A stretch of DNA of 64,000 bases from Alicyclobacillus fastidiosus (lineage in GTDB: Bacteria; Bacillota; Bacilli; Alicyclobacillales; Alicyclobacillaceae): contig NZ_CP104068.1 of the NCBI RefSeq assembly GCF_026651875.1, positions 62,001-126,000 on the forward strand. The letters run 5' to 3'. Shown one piece after another: positions 14,457 through 23,170 of the stretch. Position numbers and translations under genes: made by a program. Positions within the stretch are counted from its first letter, which is position 1; every line of letters starts with the position of its first letter. A model generated the notes under the pieces. That model searched no databases. It worked only from the letters and a program-made list of their open reading frames with translations, and had not been told where the DNA came from.

Positions 14457-15013
14457 TCGTCCCATCTCTCTGTTCGCAAAGTTATTCCCTAGGCTTGTCT
14501 GACGTTTATACTGGTGAGCTCGTATTAAGAATCTCATAAATATTATCTGACAATTTTCCGTCTCGTTCAATATTGAATGTGCTTCCATAGCCGTAACCTC
14601 TATATAGTCCGGACAACAGTGGACGTGTACATCCAGTACCTCCATAGGCCCAGTAATTCCCTGTAAATAGGCAGTTCCTCGACATTCTACCTGCTATGAT
14701 AAAATTATCACCATTACCCCATAAACCCCTGACCCTTTTTTTGAAGTGGATACACATCCAAACTTTATTTATGAATTCTTGAACACTTTGTCCGTATCAT
14801 TTGACTACACTCACTTGATACAAAATAAATACCGTACAACGGCAGAGTACTTTCAATGCGGATTTTCTTCACATGAATGGAATAATAGGGATCACCATAT
14901 CAAAAAAGGAAAATTGTACGGTAAGCCCAAATCTGAAAATAGCGGAATTTTAAATGGGGAATTTGAAACAAAAGAAACTACATCATTTTACGGATAACAG
15001 CTAAGTTGAAAGT
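14457..15013. other. Region without a convincing gene, with dispersed repeat copy 2
   Basis: Positions 14798-14834 repeat the 37 bases at 4617-4653. Frames of about 80 codons exist on both strands but resemble nothing known and overlap each other. Confidence 0.4.
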
Positions 15014-15193
15014 ATGGTTGTTGGGATCTTTGACGCACGTTCACAATCATCGAGCACAGCTTTTCAATTACTTGAAGGAACGGGGAAAGGAATTGGATGG
15101 GTATACTTATCTTTACGCGCAGGTAAGACACTACATATATTCGGGAAATCACACGGTCCTGATTTGACCACAGTCAGGGCCGTTTTAACGTAG
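15014..15193 (+). CDS. Possible small protein upstream of DUF4046-like gene
   Basis: 59 residues (MVVGIFDARSQSSTAFQLLE...), unrecognised, with a weak ribosome site. The 3' end holds a hairpin (CGGTCCTGA with TCAGGGCCG near 15159-15185) followed by TTTT, which would also act as a terminator. Coding status is uncertain. Confidence 0.3.
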   Translation: MVVGIFDARSQSSSTAFQLLEGTGKGIGWVYLSLRAGKTLHIFGKSHGPDLTTVRAVLT

Positions 15194-15281
15194 GGGTGAT
15201 GCAAGTGCTAACGTATGAAGAGGTTATGATAACCAAGTGGTGAGCAATTATTCATCGATGGATCGAACCGGAGGAATGGAA

Positions 15282-16031
15282 ATGACGGAGCAAGAGAAAG
15301 TCATTCAAGTGTATCAGGACGTGTTAAACGGCAATCGATGTCGATTTCCGAACTACTTTTTTGTCGGAGAACGAGGCAAAAAATACTTAGCTTATATCAC
15401 ACGTTTTTTGATTGAAGACTACTTAGGAATTCGACTCGAGGAAATTCCCAGTCGCGTGAGCGCAGAAATCCTATGGGATCATCGTTTACGTCCACCGGCA
15501 ATGACCCATGGTTGGAATTTTACTCAAGTGATTCAAAACGCTTACCCTGGCAGATTTGATCCCTGGGCGTTCAAACAGGTTTCACATGGGTATTGGAAAC
15601 GAGATGAAGGGCAACAGAGGGCTCTTGACGCGATTCGATTTGTAATTGAAGAGAAATGTCGCATCCCACACAACGAGATTCCGCACCGAATCACGAATCA
15701 CTTTTTTAAGCAACATGGGTTGCGCGGTGTATTTAATCGATTGGGACAGTCACCTTACCGCATCATTGATATGATCTATCCCGGTCAATTTAAACCATGG
15801 GAATTTCACACGGTGCCGATGAACTTCTGGCGGGACCCAGACCATGTTAAACAAGCTATGGATTGGCTTCTTTTTGAAAGGATCGGATTTTCCTCTTACC
15901 ATGAGGCTGTAAAAAAGCTAACACTAAGGTACTTCTTTCAGTATCGATGTACTGGCCTTCTTCGAAGAGCTTTTGATGGAAAGTTACAGAAAGTGAAGGA
16001 ATGGATACTCGAACAACAAACGGGGATATAA
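15282..16031 (+). CDS. DUF4046-like repeat protein
   Basis: 249 residues made of about three repeats of roughly 75 residues with the pattern AYPGxFxPWxF..V..GYW, DExxxxALDAIRFVIEEK, IP, FFKxxGLxxxF. This matches the DUF4046 type of Bacillus proteins of unknown function. I chose ATG 15282 because GGAGG lies eight bases upstream; earlier GTG/ATG codons lack spacing. No enzyme motif is visible; the repeats look like a helical DNA- or RNA-binding array, but this is inference. A larger paralogue is encoded at 17267-18307 in the opposite direction, on the other side of a germination permease. Confidence 0.7.
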   Translation: MTEQEKVIQVYQDVLNGNRCRFPNYFFVGERGKKYLAYITRFLIEDYLGIRLEEIPSRVSAEILWDHRLRPPAMTHGWNFTQVIQNAYPGRFDPWAFKQVSHGYWKRDEGQQRALDAIRFVIEEKCRIPHNEIPHRITNHFFKQHGLRGVFNRLGQSPYRIIDMIYPGQFKPWEFHTVPMNFWRDPDHVKQAMDWLLFERIGFSSYHEAVKKLTLRYFFQYRCTGLLRRAFDGKLQKVKEWILEQQTGI

Positions 16032-16074
16032 ACTGAGTACTCATATGCAGGTCCTTAGGGTTCGTTAACTCGGG

Positions 16075-17190
16075 CTAGGTTTCCGTTCTCTGACTTGGCA
16101 CAGGTTCCGTCTTTAGGCCACGCAGTTTCGCGGTCATCCATAGTAGAAGAGGTATGCTAAGCAATACGACCCAACTCAATGGAACCAAGTATTTATCGAG
16201 GAACTGAAAGGCTTGTTGTTCATTTCGGAAAGAACAAGCGACTATCATGGTAAGAATGGCCACGGGCGAAATAAACCATTTGTATTTGTCACCTGACATA
16301 TTGAAGATTCGCGCCGTCAGTGTTGATAGCGCCCATATCGCGTTACTAACAAACAACACCGTAAAAGCCGTGGCAAGAATGATGATAAAAATTCCCACTC
16401 GTTCAACCGGCGAGCCCGTCAAGCGAAGTAATTGAATGGCAAATGGAAGTGAGAAAGAGATGTCTCTAGTGGCTTCCCACCCCAAATTTAAGATCACCGC
16501 AAGAGATACGACTACAATTATAACTCCTCCAGCGATAGTGCTGATGATGGGATACCAAACCGATTGCCGCTTTTTATGTTGGTAATAGGGGTTCAGCATG
16601 AGGACGATATCAAACCCAAAGTACAGTGGATACAGATGATAAATACCGTTAATGGTGTTCGTCCAACTGGTCACGGTATGTGGAATCCACAAGCGATGTG
16701 CTTGAAATAGGAGAACCAGGAAAATGACAACTATGCCAAGCCAAGTAAATGGGTGTATGATGCTGGCAACACGTGCTAAGGACTCAATCCCGAGCCAAGC
16801 TCCCCTAGCCGCAACAAGACACAGTGTAACAACCAATATCCATAATGGTGTATTTGGGAAGAAACTGTTTAACACGGTAACGAAAAAGAAAATGCACAAA
16901 GCAGTGAAACAGAGATAAACTGGGAAGTACAACACATCCACTGCGGTACCGATCCATTTTCCCCAAACTACCCTGCTCATGTCTGCTCCCGTGGCTTTTG
17001 GAAATCGCTCATTATTCAGACCTATTATCCAGCCAGTTATTACCCCTACAATAACAACTCCAAGTACCGCCCACAAAGCATCCAAGCCTGCCTGCTCTAC
17101 GGCAATACGAGGGAAGAACCAGAACATCAACGGCAAGTAGCTGGAGGATGAAAGTGTAATTACCTGAAACCAAGATAAGGTTTGTTTCAC
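16075..17190 (-). CDS. Orphan spore germination permease (GerAB family)
   Basis: 371 residues with about ten membrane segments; the N-terminus (TLSWFQVITLSSSSYLPLMFWFFPRIAVEQAG) aligns with GerAB starts. LDALWAVLGVVIVGVITGWI and later helices fit the APC fold. No gerA or gerC partner is adjacent, so it is either a solo B subunit that mixes with receptors encoded elsewhere or a relic. It is flanked by two DUF4046-like genes. Confidence 0.82.
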   Translation of the reverse strand: MKQTLSWFQVITLSSSSYLPLMFWFFPRIAVEQAGLDALWAVLGVVIVGVITGWIIGLNNERFPKATGADMSRVVWGKWIGTAVDVLYFPVYLCFTALCIFFFVTVLNSFFPNTPLWILVVTLCLVAARGAWLGIESLARVASIIHPFTWLGIVVIFLVLLFQAHRLWIPHTVTSWTNTINGIYHLYPLYFGFDIVLMLNPYYQHKKRQSVWYPIISTIAGGVIIVVVSLAVILNLGWEATRDISFSLPFAIQLLRLTGSPVERVGIFIIILATAFTVLFVSNAIWALSTLTARIFNMSGDKYKWFISPVAILTMIVACSFRNEQQAFQFLDKYLVPLSWVVLLSIPLLLWMTAKLRGLKTEPVPSQRTET

Positions 17191-17266
17191 GCCGACTACC
17201 CCTTCTCATGGACATCACAGATCTGTCGAATGTTGCAATATTTGCGCCTTGTATCTAGTACTATTT

Positions 17267-18307
17267 TTAATTCACTTTATCGAGAGTAGCTCTTTTTGCA
17301 CCTTGGAGGATTTCTGTTGTAAACTGCCCAGGATAAATGAGGTTCAGCGCTTTGGAGACTGAGCCATGAAATAGTTGCTTCAACATATTACCCAGCCCGT
17401 GTTTTTGAAAGGCCTTTACGGATACTCGATACGGGATTTCATCAATTTCCAAATTCAACTTTTCGAATAATAGCCATTCCAGTGCTTCTTTTGCATGAGT
17501 AAGTCCTTCCGGCCCATTCCAATACCCGTTCCCCACAGAAGAGAGTTGCCATTGTTTGAACCTTCCAGGATATGTCGCTTCGATTGCTCCATAAATGGAA
17601 CCTGAAAAAACATCCTTCAGCATTGTTCCAAGTCCATTTTGTTTGAAGTGCAAAGATCGAACGCTCGATGGGATCGCTTCGACAGGGATCCTTAGTTTCT
17701 CCTCGATTAACCATTTGGTTGCTGCAATGGCATGTATTCGCCCATTCTCGCCCTGCCAATATCCGTTGGGAACCTGATGAATTTCCCATGGGTGGCAAGG
17801 ACCGAATCCCGCATCTTGAATCGCCTCCCAGGGGGATCCGTGGTATATTTTGTTAACCATGCTGTCCAATTTGTAGTCGATAAATGTCTTGATAGTGATT
17901 TTATGTAAGTCCTTTAACGTATAATTTAATTTGTCCACAACCATCCATCTGACTGCTTTCCGTGCCATATCTCTTCCCGTTTCGCCTACAAATACATGTT
18001 TCCTTGCCTTAATCAATTCCCAGGGCTGGAACTCCCCCGGATAAGCATTTTCAATTACTTTAAATATAGAGTTCTGAAAATAGGTTTTTAACATACCGGC
18101 TAGTCGGTATTCTGCAAGAAGCTCGCGACAAATGCCACAGCAAATATCCTCATGGTTCCAATGCTCTTTCTCCTGTAGTACATATCGCGTGATAATCCTC
18201 GCGTTACGTTTGCCTTCATCACCGGCAAAAAAATATGGAGAAAACCCATGTATTCGATGATAAAGGATGTTCTCATACAGATGAATGATTGGATGTTCAT
18301 AGTTCAT
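17267..18307 (-). CDS. DUF4046-like repeat protein, larger paralogue
   Basis: 346 residues with four to five tandem repeats of about 72-78 residues. Each has AYPGxFxPWE-like residues, an aromatic-Gly-Tyr-Trp turn (PNGYWQGENGR, GNGYWNGPEGL), an Ala-rich helix with a WLIEEKL-like segment, IP, and a final FKQxGLGxML block. It shares its build with the protein at 15282-16031. The start has GGAG ten bases upstream. The N-terminal repeat is divergent and carries two Cys (DICCGIC). Function is unknown; the regular helical repeats suggest nucleic-acid or protein binding. Confidence 0.7.
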   Translation of the reverse strand: MNYEHPIIHLYENILYHRIHGFSPYFFAGDEGKRNARIITRYVLQEKEHWNHEDICCGICRELLAEYRLAGMLKTYFQNSIFKVIENAYPGEFQPWELIKARKHVFVGETGRDMARKAVRWMVVDKLNYTLKDLHKITIKTFIDYKLDSMVNKIYHGSPWEAIQDAGFGPCHPWEIHQVPNGYWQGENGRIHAIAATKWLIEEKLRIPVEAIPSSVRSLHFKQNGLGTMLKDVFSGSIYGAIEATYPGRFKQWQLSSVGNGYWNGPEGLTHAKEALEWLLFEKLNLEIDEIPYRVSVKAFQKHGLGNMLKQLFHGSVSKALNLIYPGQFTTEILQGAKRATLDKVN

Positions 18308-18658
18308 AGTCGGTTTCTCCTAAGAAAGTACTTTATATGAGACATTATGTACGAGACTGGTCGGATGCATTCTTAATCCACATTTTACAAGACAGATATT
18401 TTATTCCTTATACCACCAAATTACAAATCACGGGATAATAAGTATCACCACGGCATCCGGACGCTCCGTGTCAATCACTTGGGGTAATGGTGAAAGAGGA
18501 TGTGTGACGTGGTCGGTGGTGTACTAAAAGCAAATATTGCAATATTGACTGATGGGGAAATAGTGGGCGGATCGCCTTCCGTATGCATGGAATCGCTTTG
18601 TTCAACAAAAAGGATTCCATTTTCAGCCTTGCGCTGACATGAATTCGTACTGTCACCC
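18308..18658. other. Intergenic region, no gene seen
   Basis: No recognisable ORF; it separates the DUF4046 gene from the resolvase module. Confidence 0.5.
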
Positions 18659-18760
18659 GTTCAGAAAGTCCTCATTTTCTGAACACCTGACTTCACGAAG
18701 TTTTTAATCTATAATTTGGGTGATTTCACGTTCAGAAAGTCTGTTCTATTTTCTATGTTC
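18659..18760. other. Candidate res site of the resolvase
   Basis: GTTCAGAAA (18659-18667) and TTTCTGAAC (18676-18684) form a perfect dyad. GTTCAGAAA recurs at 18730-18738, followed by a degenerate partner (TTTTCTATGTTC). Repeated dyads spaced about 70 bases apart just upstream of a serine resolvase gene are the layout of a res site with subsites. Confidence 0.6.
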
Positions 18761-18828
18761 ATTAACCATGTGAAATATATCTTATGAAACGCATTGAATA
18801 CCTTAATTTGTAAAGGGTGTGTTACACA

Positions 18829-19386
18829 TTGTTAATTGGATATGCGCGTGTCTCAACTGGACTACAAAATTTGGATTTACAACTAGATGCTTTACAGCAA
18901 TATGGTTGCGAAGAAATTTTTCATGACAAAATCAGTGGGGCACAAAGTAAACGACCAGGATTGGATCAGGTGCTTCAATATGCTCGGAATGGAGACATGG
19001 TTGTTGTTTGGCGTTTAGATAGATTGGGACGGAACATGCAAGATTTAATCCAATTGGTGAACACGCTGAATGAACGGGGAATTGGTTTTCATAGTCTTCA
19101 AGAGAATTTGACCATGGATCGAGGAAGCGCAACGGGGCAGTTGATGTTTCATTTATTTGCAGCATTCGCAGAATTCGAGCGCAACTTGATTCAGGAACGT
19201 TCCGCAGCTGGTCGTGCTGCCGCAAGAGCACGAGGTCGCCTAGGTGGACGTCCTGAAAAATTCCATACCAAAGACATTGAAATGATGAAGTCTCTAATTA
19301 GTAATGGTACTCCGATTAAGGATGTCGCCGAGAAGTGGGGCGTTTCACGGACCACAATTTATCGCTATCTAGAAAAGTCGCAGTGA
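18829..19386 (+). CDS. Serine resolvase/invertase, Tn3-type
   Basis: 185 residues. Catalytic domain: IGYARVSTGLQNLDLQ (Ser nucleophile), DKISGAQSKRPGLDQV, GDMVVVWRLDRLGRNMQDL with the conserved Arg residues, and LFAAFAEFERNLIQERSAAGRAAARARG (helix E). A C-terminal HTH (GTPIKDVAEKWGVSRTTIYRYL) completes the protein. The family usually resolves transposon cointegrates. Start TTG 18829 gives the standard N-terminus; GTG at 18817 is the alternative. No transposase is adjacent, so it may be what remains of a transposon. Confidence 0.88.
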   Translation: MLIGYARVSTGLQNLDLQLDALQQYGCEEIFHDKISGAQSKRPGLDQVLQYARNGDMVVVWRLDRLGRNMQDLIQLVNTLNERGIGFHSLQENLTMDRGSATGQLMFHLFAAFAEFERNLIQERSAAGRAAARARGRLGGRPEKFHTKDIEMMKSLISNGTPIKDVAEKWGVSRTTIYRYLEKSQ

Positions 19387-19580
19387 TGTTAATATATACA
19401 CCGTTTTGTATGTTCATGCGCAAGTGAGGGGGCTTCCTTCTTGAACTATCCCCGTTAATTCAGCAAGACTTAGGCTAACCGCATAAGTCCGTACAAGAGA
19501 AATTGGATGAAGGATGCAGTTGAATCGTCATTGACAATGAGTTAAGCGAATGCTACGGTTTAGCCGTCAATTTAATATGT
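19387..19580. other. Intergenic leader ahead of M-box
   Basis: No gene seen; it should contain the promoter of the M-box transcript and the end of the resolvase transcript. Confidence 0.4.
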
Positions 19581-19735
19581 CCTCGTTAGGTGAGGCGTCT
19601 GTACGAACATACGCCATTACCCGGAAACGTCGAAAGACGCCAATGGGTCAACAGGTATTGCCGGATTAAGGCTCTACTTAACATGGCTGAGCAAAGATTG
19701 CTCTACGTTGTGCAGTGCTAAAACTCAACAAGGGG
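19581..19735 (+). promoter_or_regulatory. M-box (ykoK-type) magnesium riboswitch
   Basis: All conserved blocks are present in order: CTCGTTAGGTGAGGC near 19582, GAACATACGCCATTACCCGGAAACGTCGAAAGACGCCAATGGGT (in two pieces), CAACAGGTATTGCCG, TTAAGGC, GGCTGAGCAA, TACGTT, and GTGCTAAAACTCAACA. The M-box binds Mg2+ and turns off Mg transport genes when Mg2+ is plentiful. It is followed by a terminator and then two genes for divalent metal handling. Confidence 0.95.
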
Positions 19736-19753
19736 GAACGGCGTGATAATTAG

Positions 19754-19790
19754 GGTACCTCCTTGTGTATGTAGAGGTACCTTTTATTTT
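19754..19790 (+). terminator. M-box expression-platform terminator
   Basis: GGTACCTC (19754-19761) pairs with GAGGTACC (19774-19781), followed by TTTTATTTT. It lies between the M-box and the first gene. Confidence 0.88.
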
Positions 19791-19865
19791 GGGAAAAATT
19801 GACTATTACATTCGATGCAGGGAATCATTTAGATGATTGTGCGTTGGAGCAGGGGGTGAATTAAC

Positions 19866-21110
19866 TTGAAGTTTGGCACGACATTTTACTTAAGCCGGGT
19901 CATTAATAATGCAGTTTTTTCATCAGACAATGTCGCCGTTGGCAAGCTTCGCGATATCATTGTTGATTTGGAGTCCGTTAGACCACGGGCAATAGCCGTT
20001 AAAATTAAACAGAAACATAAAACGGTGATCGCAGACATTAGTGACTTCTCAATTACAAAAGTGCATTCGCAATACCGTATTGAGTGCCAAAAACTTCGGG
20101 AAATCGAAAATAAAGAGGGTTGGCTTTGCCTCGTTCAAGATATCCTGGACAAGCAAATTGTCGATATGTACGGGCGTAAAGTTGTGCGAGTGAATGATTT
20201 ACGTCTCGTCGCTCTATCTACAGGTACCTATGTGGTTGCTTTCGATGTTGGATTCGAGGGGTTCCTTCGTCGACTTGGAGTAGCAAAACCGCTTAAAAAA
20301 CTGCTAAGGCCCTTTAACGTCACAATAGCGAGTAATTTATTGCTTTGGGATGAAGTGGAGACAATCGATTCGTCGAATCGTGGTATTAAACTTTCTAACA
20401 CCTACACAAAATTATCTACGTTGCATCCATCAGATGTTGCTGACATATTAGAGGACCTTGACCGAACGACTCGTTTAGGCATCTTTTCGTCCCTTGATGT
20501 GGAAACCGCGGCGGACGTTTTAGAGGAGCTTGAACCAGACGCACAAGCTTCTGTTGTCGAAAATATGACCACGAACCAGGCGGTTGATATGCTGGGACGA
20601 CTTCCGGCAGACGAGGTAGCGGACATTCTAGATGAAATTAGCGGTGACAAAGCGGATGAGATCCTCAATGCGATGGACGTTGATAGTCGTGCTGAGATTC
20701 AAGACCTCATGGGGTACCCAGAGGATAGTGTCGGAAGCATGATGACCACTGAAATGGTCGCAATTCAAAAGAACTTGTCATGTGCTGATGCACTTTCTTA
20801 TATACGCACTGAGAAACCTGAAGCCGAAATTGCCTATTATACGTTTGTTGTTGATGAACACAAGAGGTTGCAAGGATATATTACCTTACGTGATTTGGTT
20901 ATCGCAGAGAACTCAGAGCAAATTGAAAAGGTAATGGAATCGGAACCAATTACCGTCTACGACGATGAAGACATTGATGAGTTATTGTCAAAAATGACAA
21001 AGTACAACCTGGTAGTTATGCCCGTGGTGAGTCGGGATGACGAGTTACTGGGGACTATTTTGCTGAGTGATGTTGTGGATCATCTTTTGAAATCACGTCG
21101 TAAACGCTAG
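19866..21110 (+). CDS. Soluble PRC-barrel/MgtE-N/CBS protein, presumed Mg2+ sensor
   Basis: 414 residues without membrane segments. PRC-barrel-like beta domains occupy about residues 1-170 (VGKLRDIIVDLESVRPRAIAV; DKQIVDMYGRKVVRVNDLRL). An MgtE-N superhelix follows at about 185-285 (LHPSDVADILEDLD, ADVLEELEPD, LPADEVADILDEI), then a CBS pair from about 300 (SMMTTEMVAIQKNLSC; MESEPITVYDDEDIDELL). In MgtE channels the N domain and CBS pair sense Mg2+; here the pore domain is absent and an NRAMP-like transporter gene follows 10 bases later. The inference is that it gates or regulates that transporter. TTG start with AGGGGGTGAA upstream. Confidence 0.88.
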   Translation: MKFGTTFYLSRVINNAVFSSDNVAVGKLRDIIVDLESVRPRAIAVKIKQKHKTVIADISDFSITKVHSQYRIECQKLREIENKEGWLCLVQDILDKQIVDMYGRKVVRVNDLRLVALSTGTYVVAFDVGFEGFLRRLGVAKPLKKLLRPFNVTIASNLLLWDEVETIDSSNRGIKLSNTYTKLSTLHPSDVADILEDLDRTTRLGIFSSLDVETAADVLEELEPDAQASVVENMTTNQAVDMLGRLPADEVADILDEISGDKADEILNAMDVDSRAEIQDLMGYPEDSVGSMMTTEMVAIQKNLSCADALSYIRTEKPEAEIAYYTFVVDEHKRLQGYITLRDLVIAENSEQIEKVMESEPITVYDDEDIDELLSKMTKYNLVVMPVVSRDDELLGTILLSDVVDHLLKSRRKR

Positions 21111-21120
21111 GAGGGACTTG

Positions 21121-22362
21121 ATGAGGACTGAAATGACATTTGGACGACGCATTCTGTTCTTCCTGGCACTTGTCGGACCAGGAATTATCACGGGAAGTGT
21201 CGATAATGACGCTGGTGGAATCACTACATACGCTGTCGCTGGTGCCACTTATGGATACAATCTGTTATGGACTCTCATCCCGTCGGGCGTCGTTTTGTTT
21301 ATCGTGCAGGAAATGAACGCACGGATGGGGATAGTCACAGGAAAAGGGTTAGCTGACCTGATTCGGGAAAATGCGGGTGTTAAAATTACGTTTCTGATTT
21401 TCGTCGGTCTTTTAATCGCGGATATCGGGAATACCATGACCGAGTTTGCCGGTGTTGCTGGAAGTATGCAGGTATTTCATGTCAGTAAGTACATATCCAT
21501 ACCGCTTACGGCACTCGTTGTTTGGATACTGGTCGTCAAAGGCAATTATAGCTTTGCTGAGCGTATATTTCTCATCTTTAGTTTAGCATTATTGTCCTAT
21601 ATCGTTTCTGCACTTATGGGTAAGCCACAGTGGGGTGCGATTGGAACGTCGATTGTTCATCCGACTATCTCCACAAACTTCAACTACATCTCCACAGTCA
21701 TAGGAATTGTCGGGACGACGATTGCACCATGGATGCAGTTTTATATGCAGTCCGCCGTAATCGAAAAGGGATTAAAAATTCGGGATTACAAATACACGCT
21801 TATTGACGTACTTGTCGGATGTCTTGCCACAGTTGTTGTCGCCTTCTTCATCATCGTTGCCACTGGGGCGACCCTATACCATAACGATCATGGAACAGTC
21901 ATTAATGATGCGAAAGATGCGGCAATAGCATTGAAGCCCATGGCGGGTGCTTTCGCCAGCCAGGTCTTTGCCTTTGGTCTCTACATCGCTTCGATTTTTT
22001 CTGCCACGATTCTTCCGGTCGCTACAGCATTTTACGTCTGTGAGGCGTTTGGATTTGAAGCGGGGATCGAAAAGAAATGGAAGGAAGCTCCACAGTTTTA
22101 TGTCTTGTACACGATTATCCTCGTGCTCGCAGCGGCCATTATCATGATTCCAGACGCTCCGCTGATTGGAATCACCTTATGGTCACAACGGATTAATGGT
22201 ATCTTGCTGCCAGTCGTCCTGATCGCTATGATGTTGCTCGTAAACAATACACGCGTGATGGGCAAGTATGTAAACAAGCGGTGGAACAATATTATTGGAT
22301 GGCTAACGATTGCAATTTTGGTTGTCCTATCAATCGTTTTACTCGTGATGTCGGTTGGCTAA
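21121..22362 (+). CDS. NRAMP-like divalent metal transporter, probable Mg2+ type
   Basis: 413 residues, about eleven membrane helices. Helix 1 carries GPGIITGSVDNDAGG where classical NRAMP has DPGN. Helix 6 carries IAPWMQF where classical NRAMP has MPH, so the metal-selective Met is replaced by Ala and the His by Trp. Loss of that Met is what I recall for the NRAMP-related magnesium transporters. Together with the Mg2+ riboswitch upstream it suggests Mg2+ uptake rather than Mn2+ or Fe2+. GGAGGG lies six bases before ATG 21121. It is cotranscribed with the MgtE-N/CBS gene. Confidence 0.88.
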   Translation: MRTEMTFGRRILFFLALVGPGIITGSVDNDAGGITTYAVAGATYGYNLLWTLIPSGVVLFIVQEMNARMGIVTGKGLADLIRENAGVKITFLIFVGLLIADIGNTMTEFAGVAGSMQVFHVSKYISIPLTALVVWILVVKGNYSFAERIFLIFSLALLSYIVSALMGKPQWGAIGTSIVHPTISTNFNYISTVIGIVGTTIAPWMQFYMQSAVIEKGLKIRDYKYTLIDVLVGCLATVVVAFFIIVATGATLYHNDHGTVINDAKDAAIALKPMAGAFASQVFAFGLYIASIFSATILPVATAFYVCEAFGFEAGIEKKWKEAPQFYVLYTIILVLAAAIIMIPDAPLIGITLWSQRINGILLPVVLIAMMLLVNNTRVMGKYVNKRWNNIIGWLTIAILVVLSIVLLVMSVG

Positions 22363-22368
22363 CAGTCA

Positions 22369-22560
22369 TTACCGCCTGTTTCGAAGCATTATAACTGTCC
22401 ATACGGTTGAAAGGGCGGCAAGTGCAATTGCCGCCCAAAGTGAAAAGGAAGCAATTGACGAATGATTTTTCAACAAACCTTCTCCTAAAATCCACAATGT
22501 AATCCAAAGAAAATGAACAACGGCAAACACACGTCTGTACCGCGTTGTGGTATCCCCCAT
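22369..22560 (-). CDS. Small two-TM membrane protein (hypothetical)
   Basis: 63 residues with two hydrophobic helices (VFAVVHFLWITLWILGEGL and FSLWAAIALAALSTVWTVIML) and a basic C-terminus. Convergent with the NRAMP-like gene. The ribosome site is poor and the family is not recognised. Confidence 0.45.
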   Translation of the reverse strand: MGDTTTRYRRVFAVVHFLWITLWILGEGLLKNHSSIASFSLWAAIALAALSTVWTVIMLRNRR

Positions 22561-22885
22561 TCAAAGAATAGACCCACCTAAACGTATCATAAGGCTAATA
22601 TGAAAACCCGCCCCAGACTTCAAGTAAGATTGGAAACTATGTAACACTGTATCGGTACATAAGCCAAAGTTCAAACAACTAACCGCATAATGAAAGAGGT
22701 ACATCTCGGCCTCCTGCCCTACCGTCTCCTAAAGCCACATGTGTTGTCCGTTGACACGCATGGGTGGGAACTCGGGTCTATCGGTCTGGATGAACCTCTT
22801 AATTCAATATTGCCTGTTTCGGATGACGTATACATGAATTGTACTCATTACATATGTGTTTCTTCTGACGTCTTATTGAATTAAC
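22561..22885. other. Intergenic region, no gene seen
   Basis: One plus-strand frame of about 64 codons lacks a ribosome site and resembles nothing; I do not call it. Confidence 0.4.
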
Positions 22886-22899
22886 GCCCCCGTTGATAT

Positions 22900-23130
22900 G
22901 AACGATACCGTCAAGCCCCGTGTCGTGATGGGGTTAAAAGCCCGGACCGAAGGCATAGGTTCATCGACGGTTGGCACACTGATATCCGTGGGGTGGTTAC
23001 CACATTTCGTACCTCCGTCATGGGGCTGCCTCGGACTAGTCACGTGCGTCAGGTTCTGGACCTTGCACAAACGGGGGACGAGGTTTCCCCGTACCGGATT
23101 CCTATGCCTTCAGTCCCGACCTTTAACCCT
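22900..23130 (-). ncRNA. Candidate bridge RNA region of the IS1111-like element
   Basis: GAAGGCATAGG at 22949-22959 is exactly complementary to CCTATGCCTTC at 23101-23111, closing a domain of about 160 bases. A second stem (AGCCCCGTGTCG..GGGGTT) is near 22915-22936. IS1111-type elements carry the bridge RNA downstream of the transposase, as here. The loops are not assigned. Confidence 0.45.
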
Positions 23131-23170
23131 AACTACAATCCTTCTTTATTACAGTTCTATCCCACAAAAG

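Noticed and set aside
14506..14997. Two overlapping frames of about 83 codons on opposite strands
   Set aside because: No recognisable motif, weak starts, and one contains the dispersed repeat.
22690..22884. 64-codon plus-strand ORF before the IS1111-like element
   Set aside because: No ribosome site and no family likeness.
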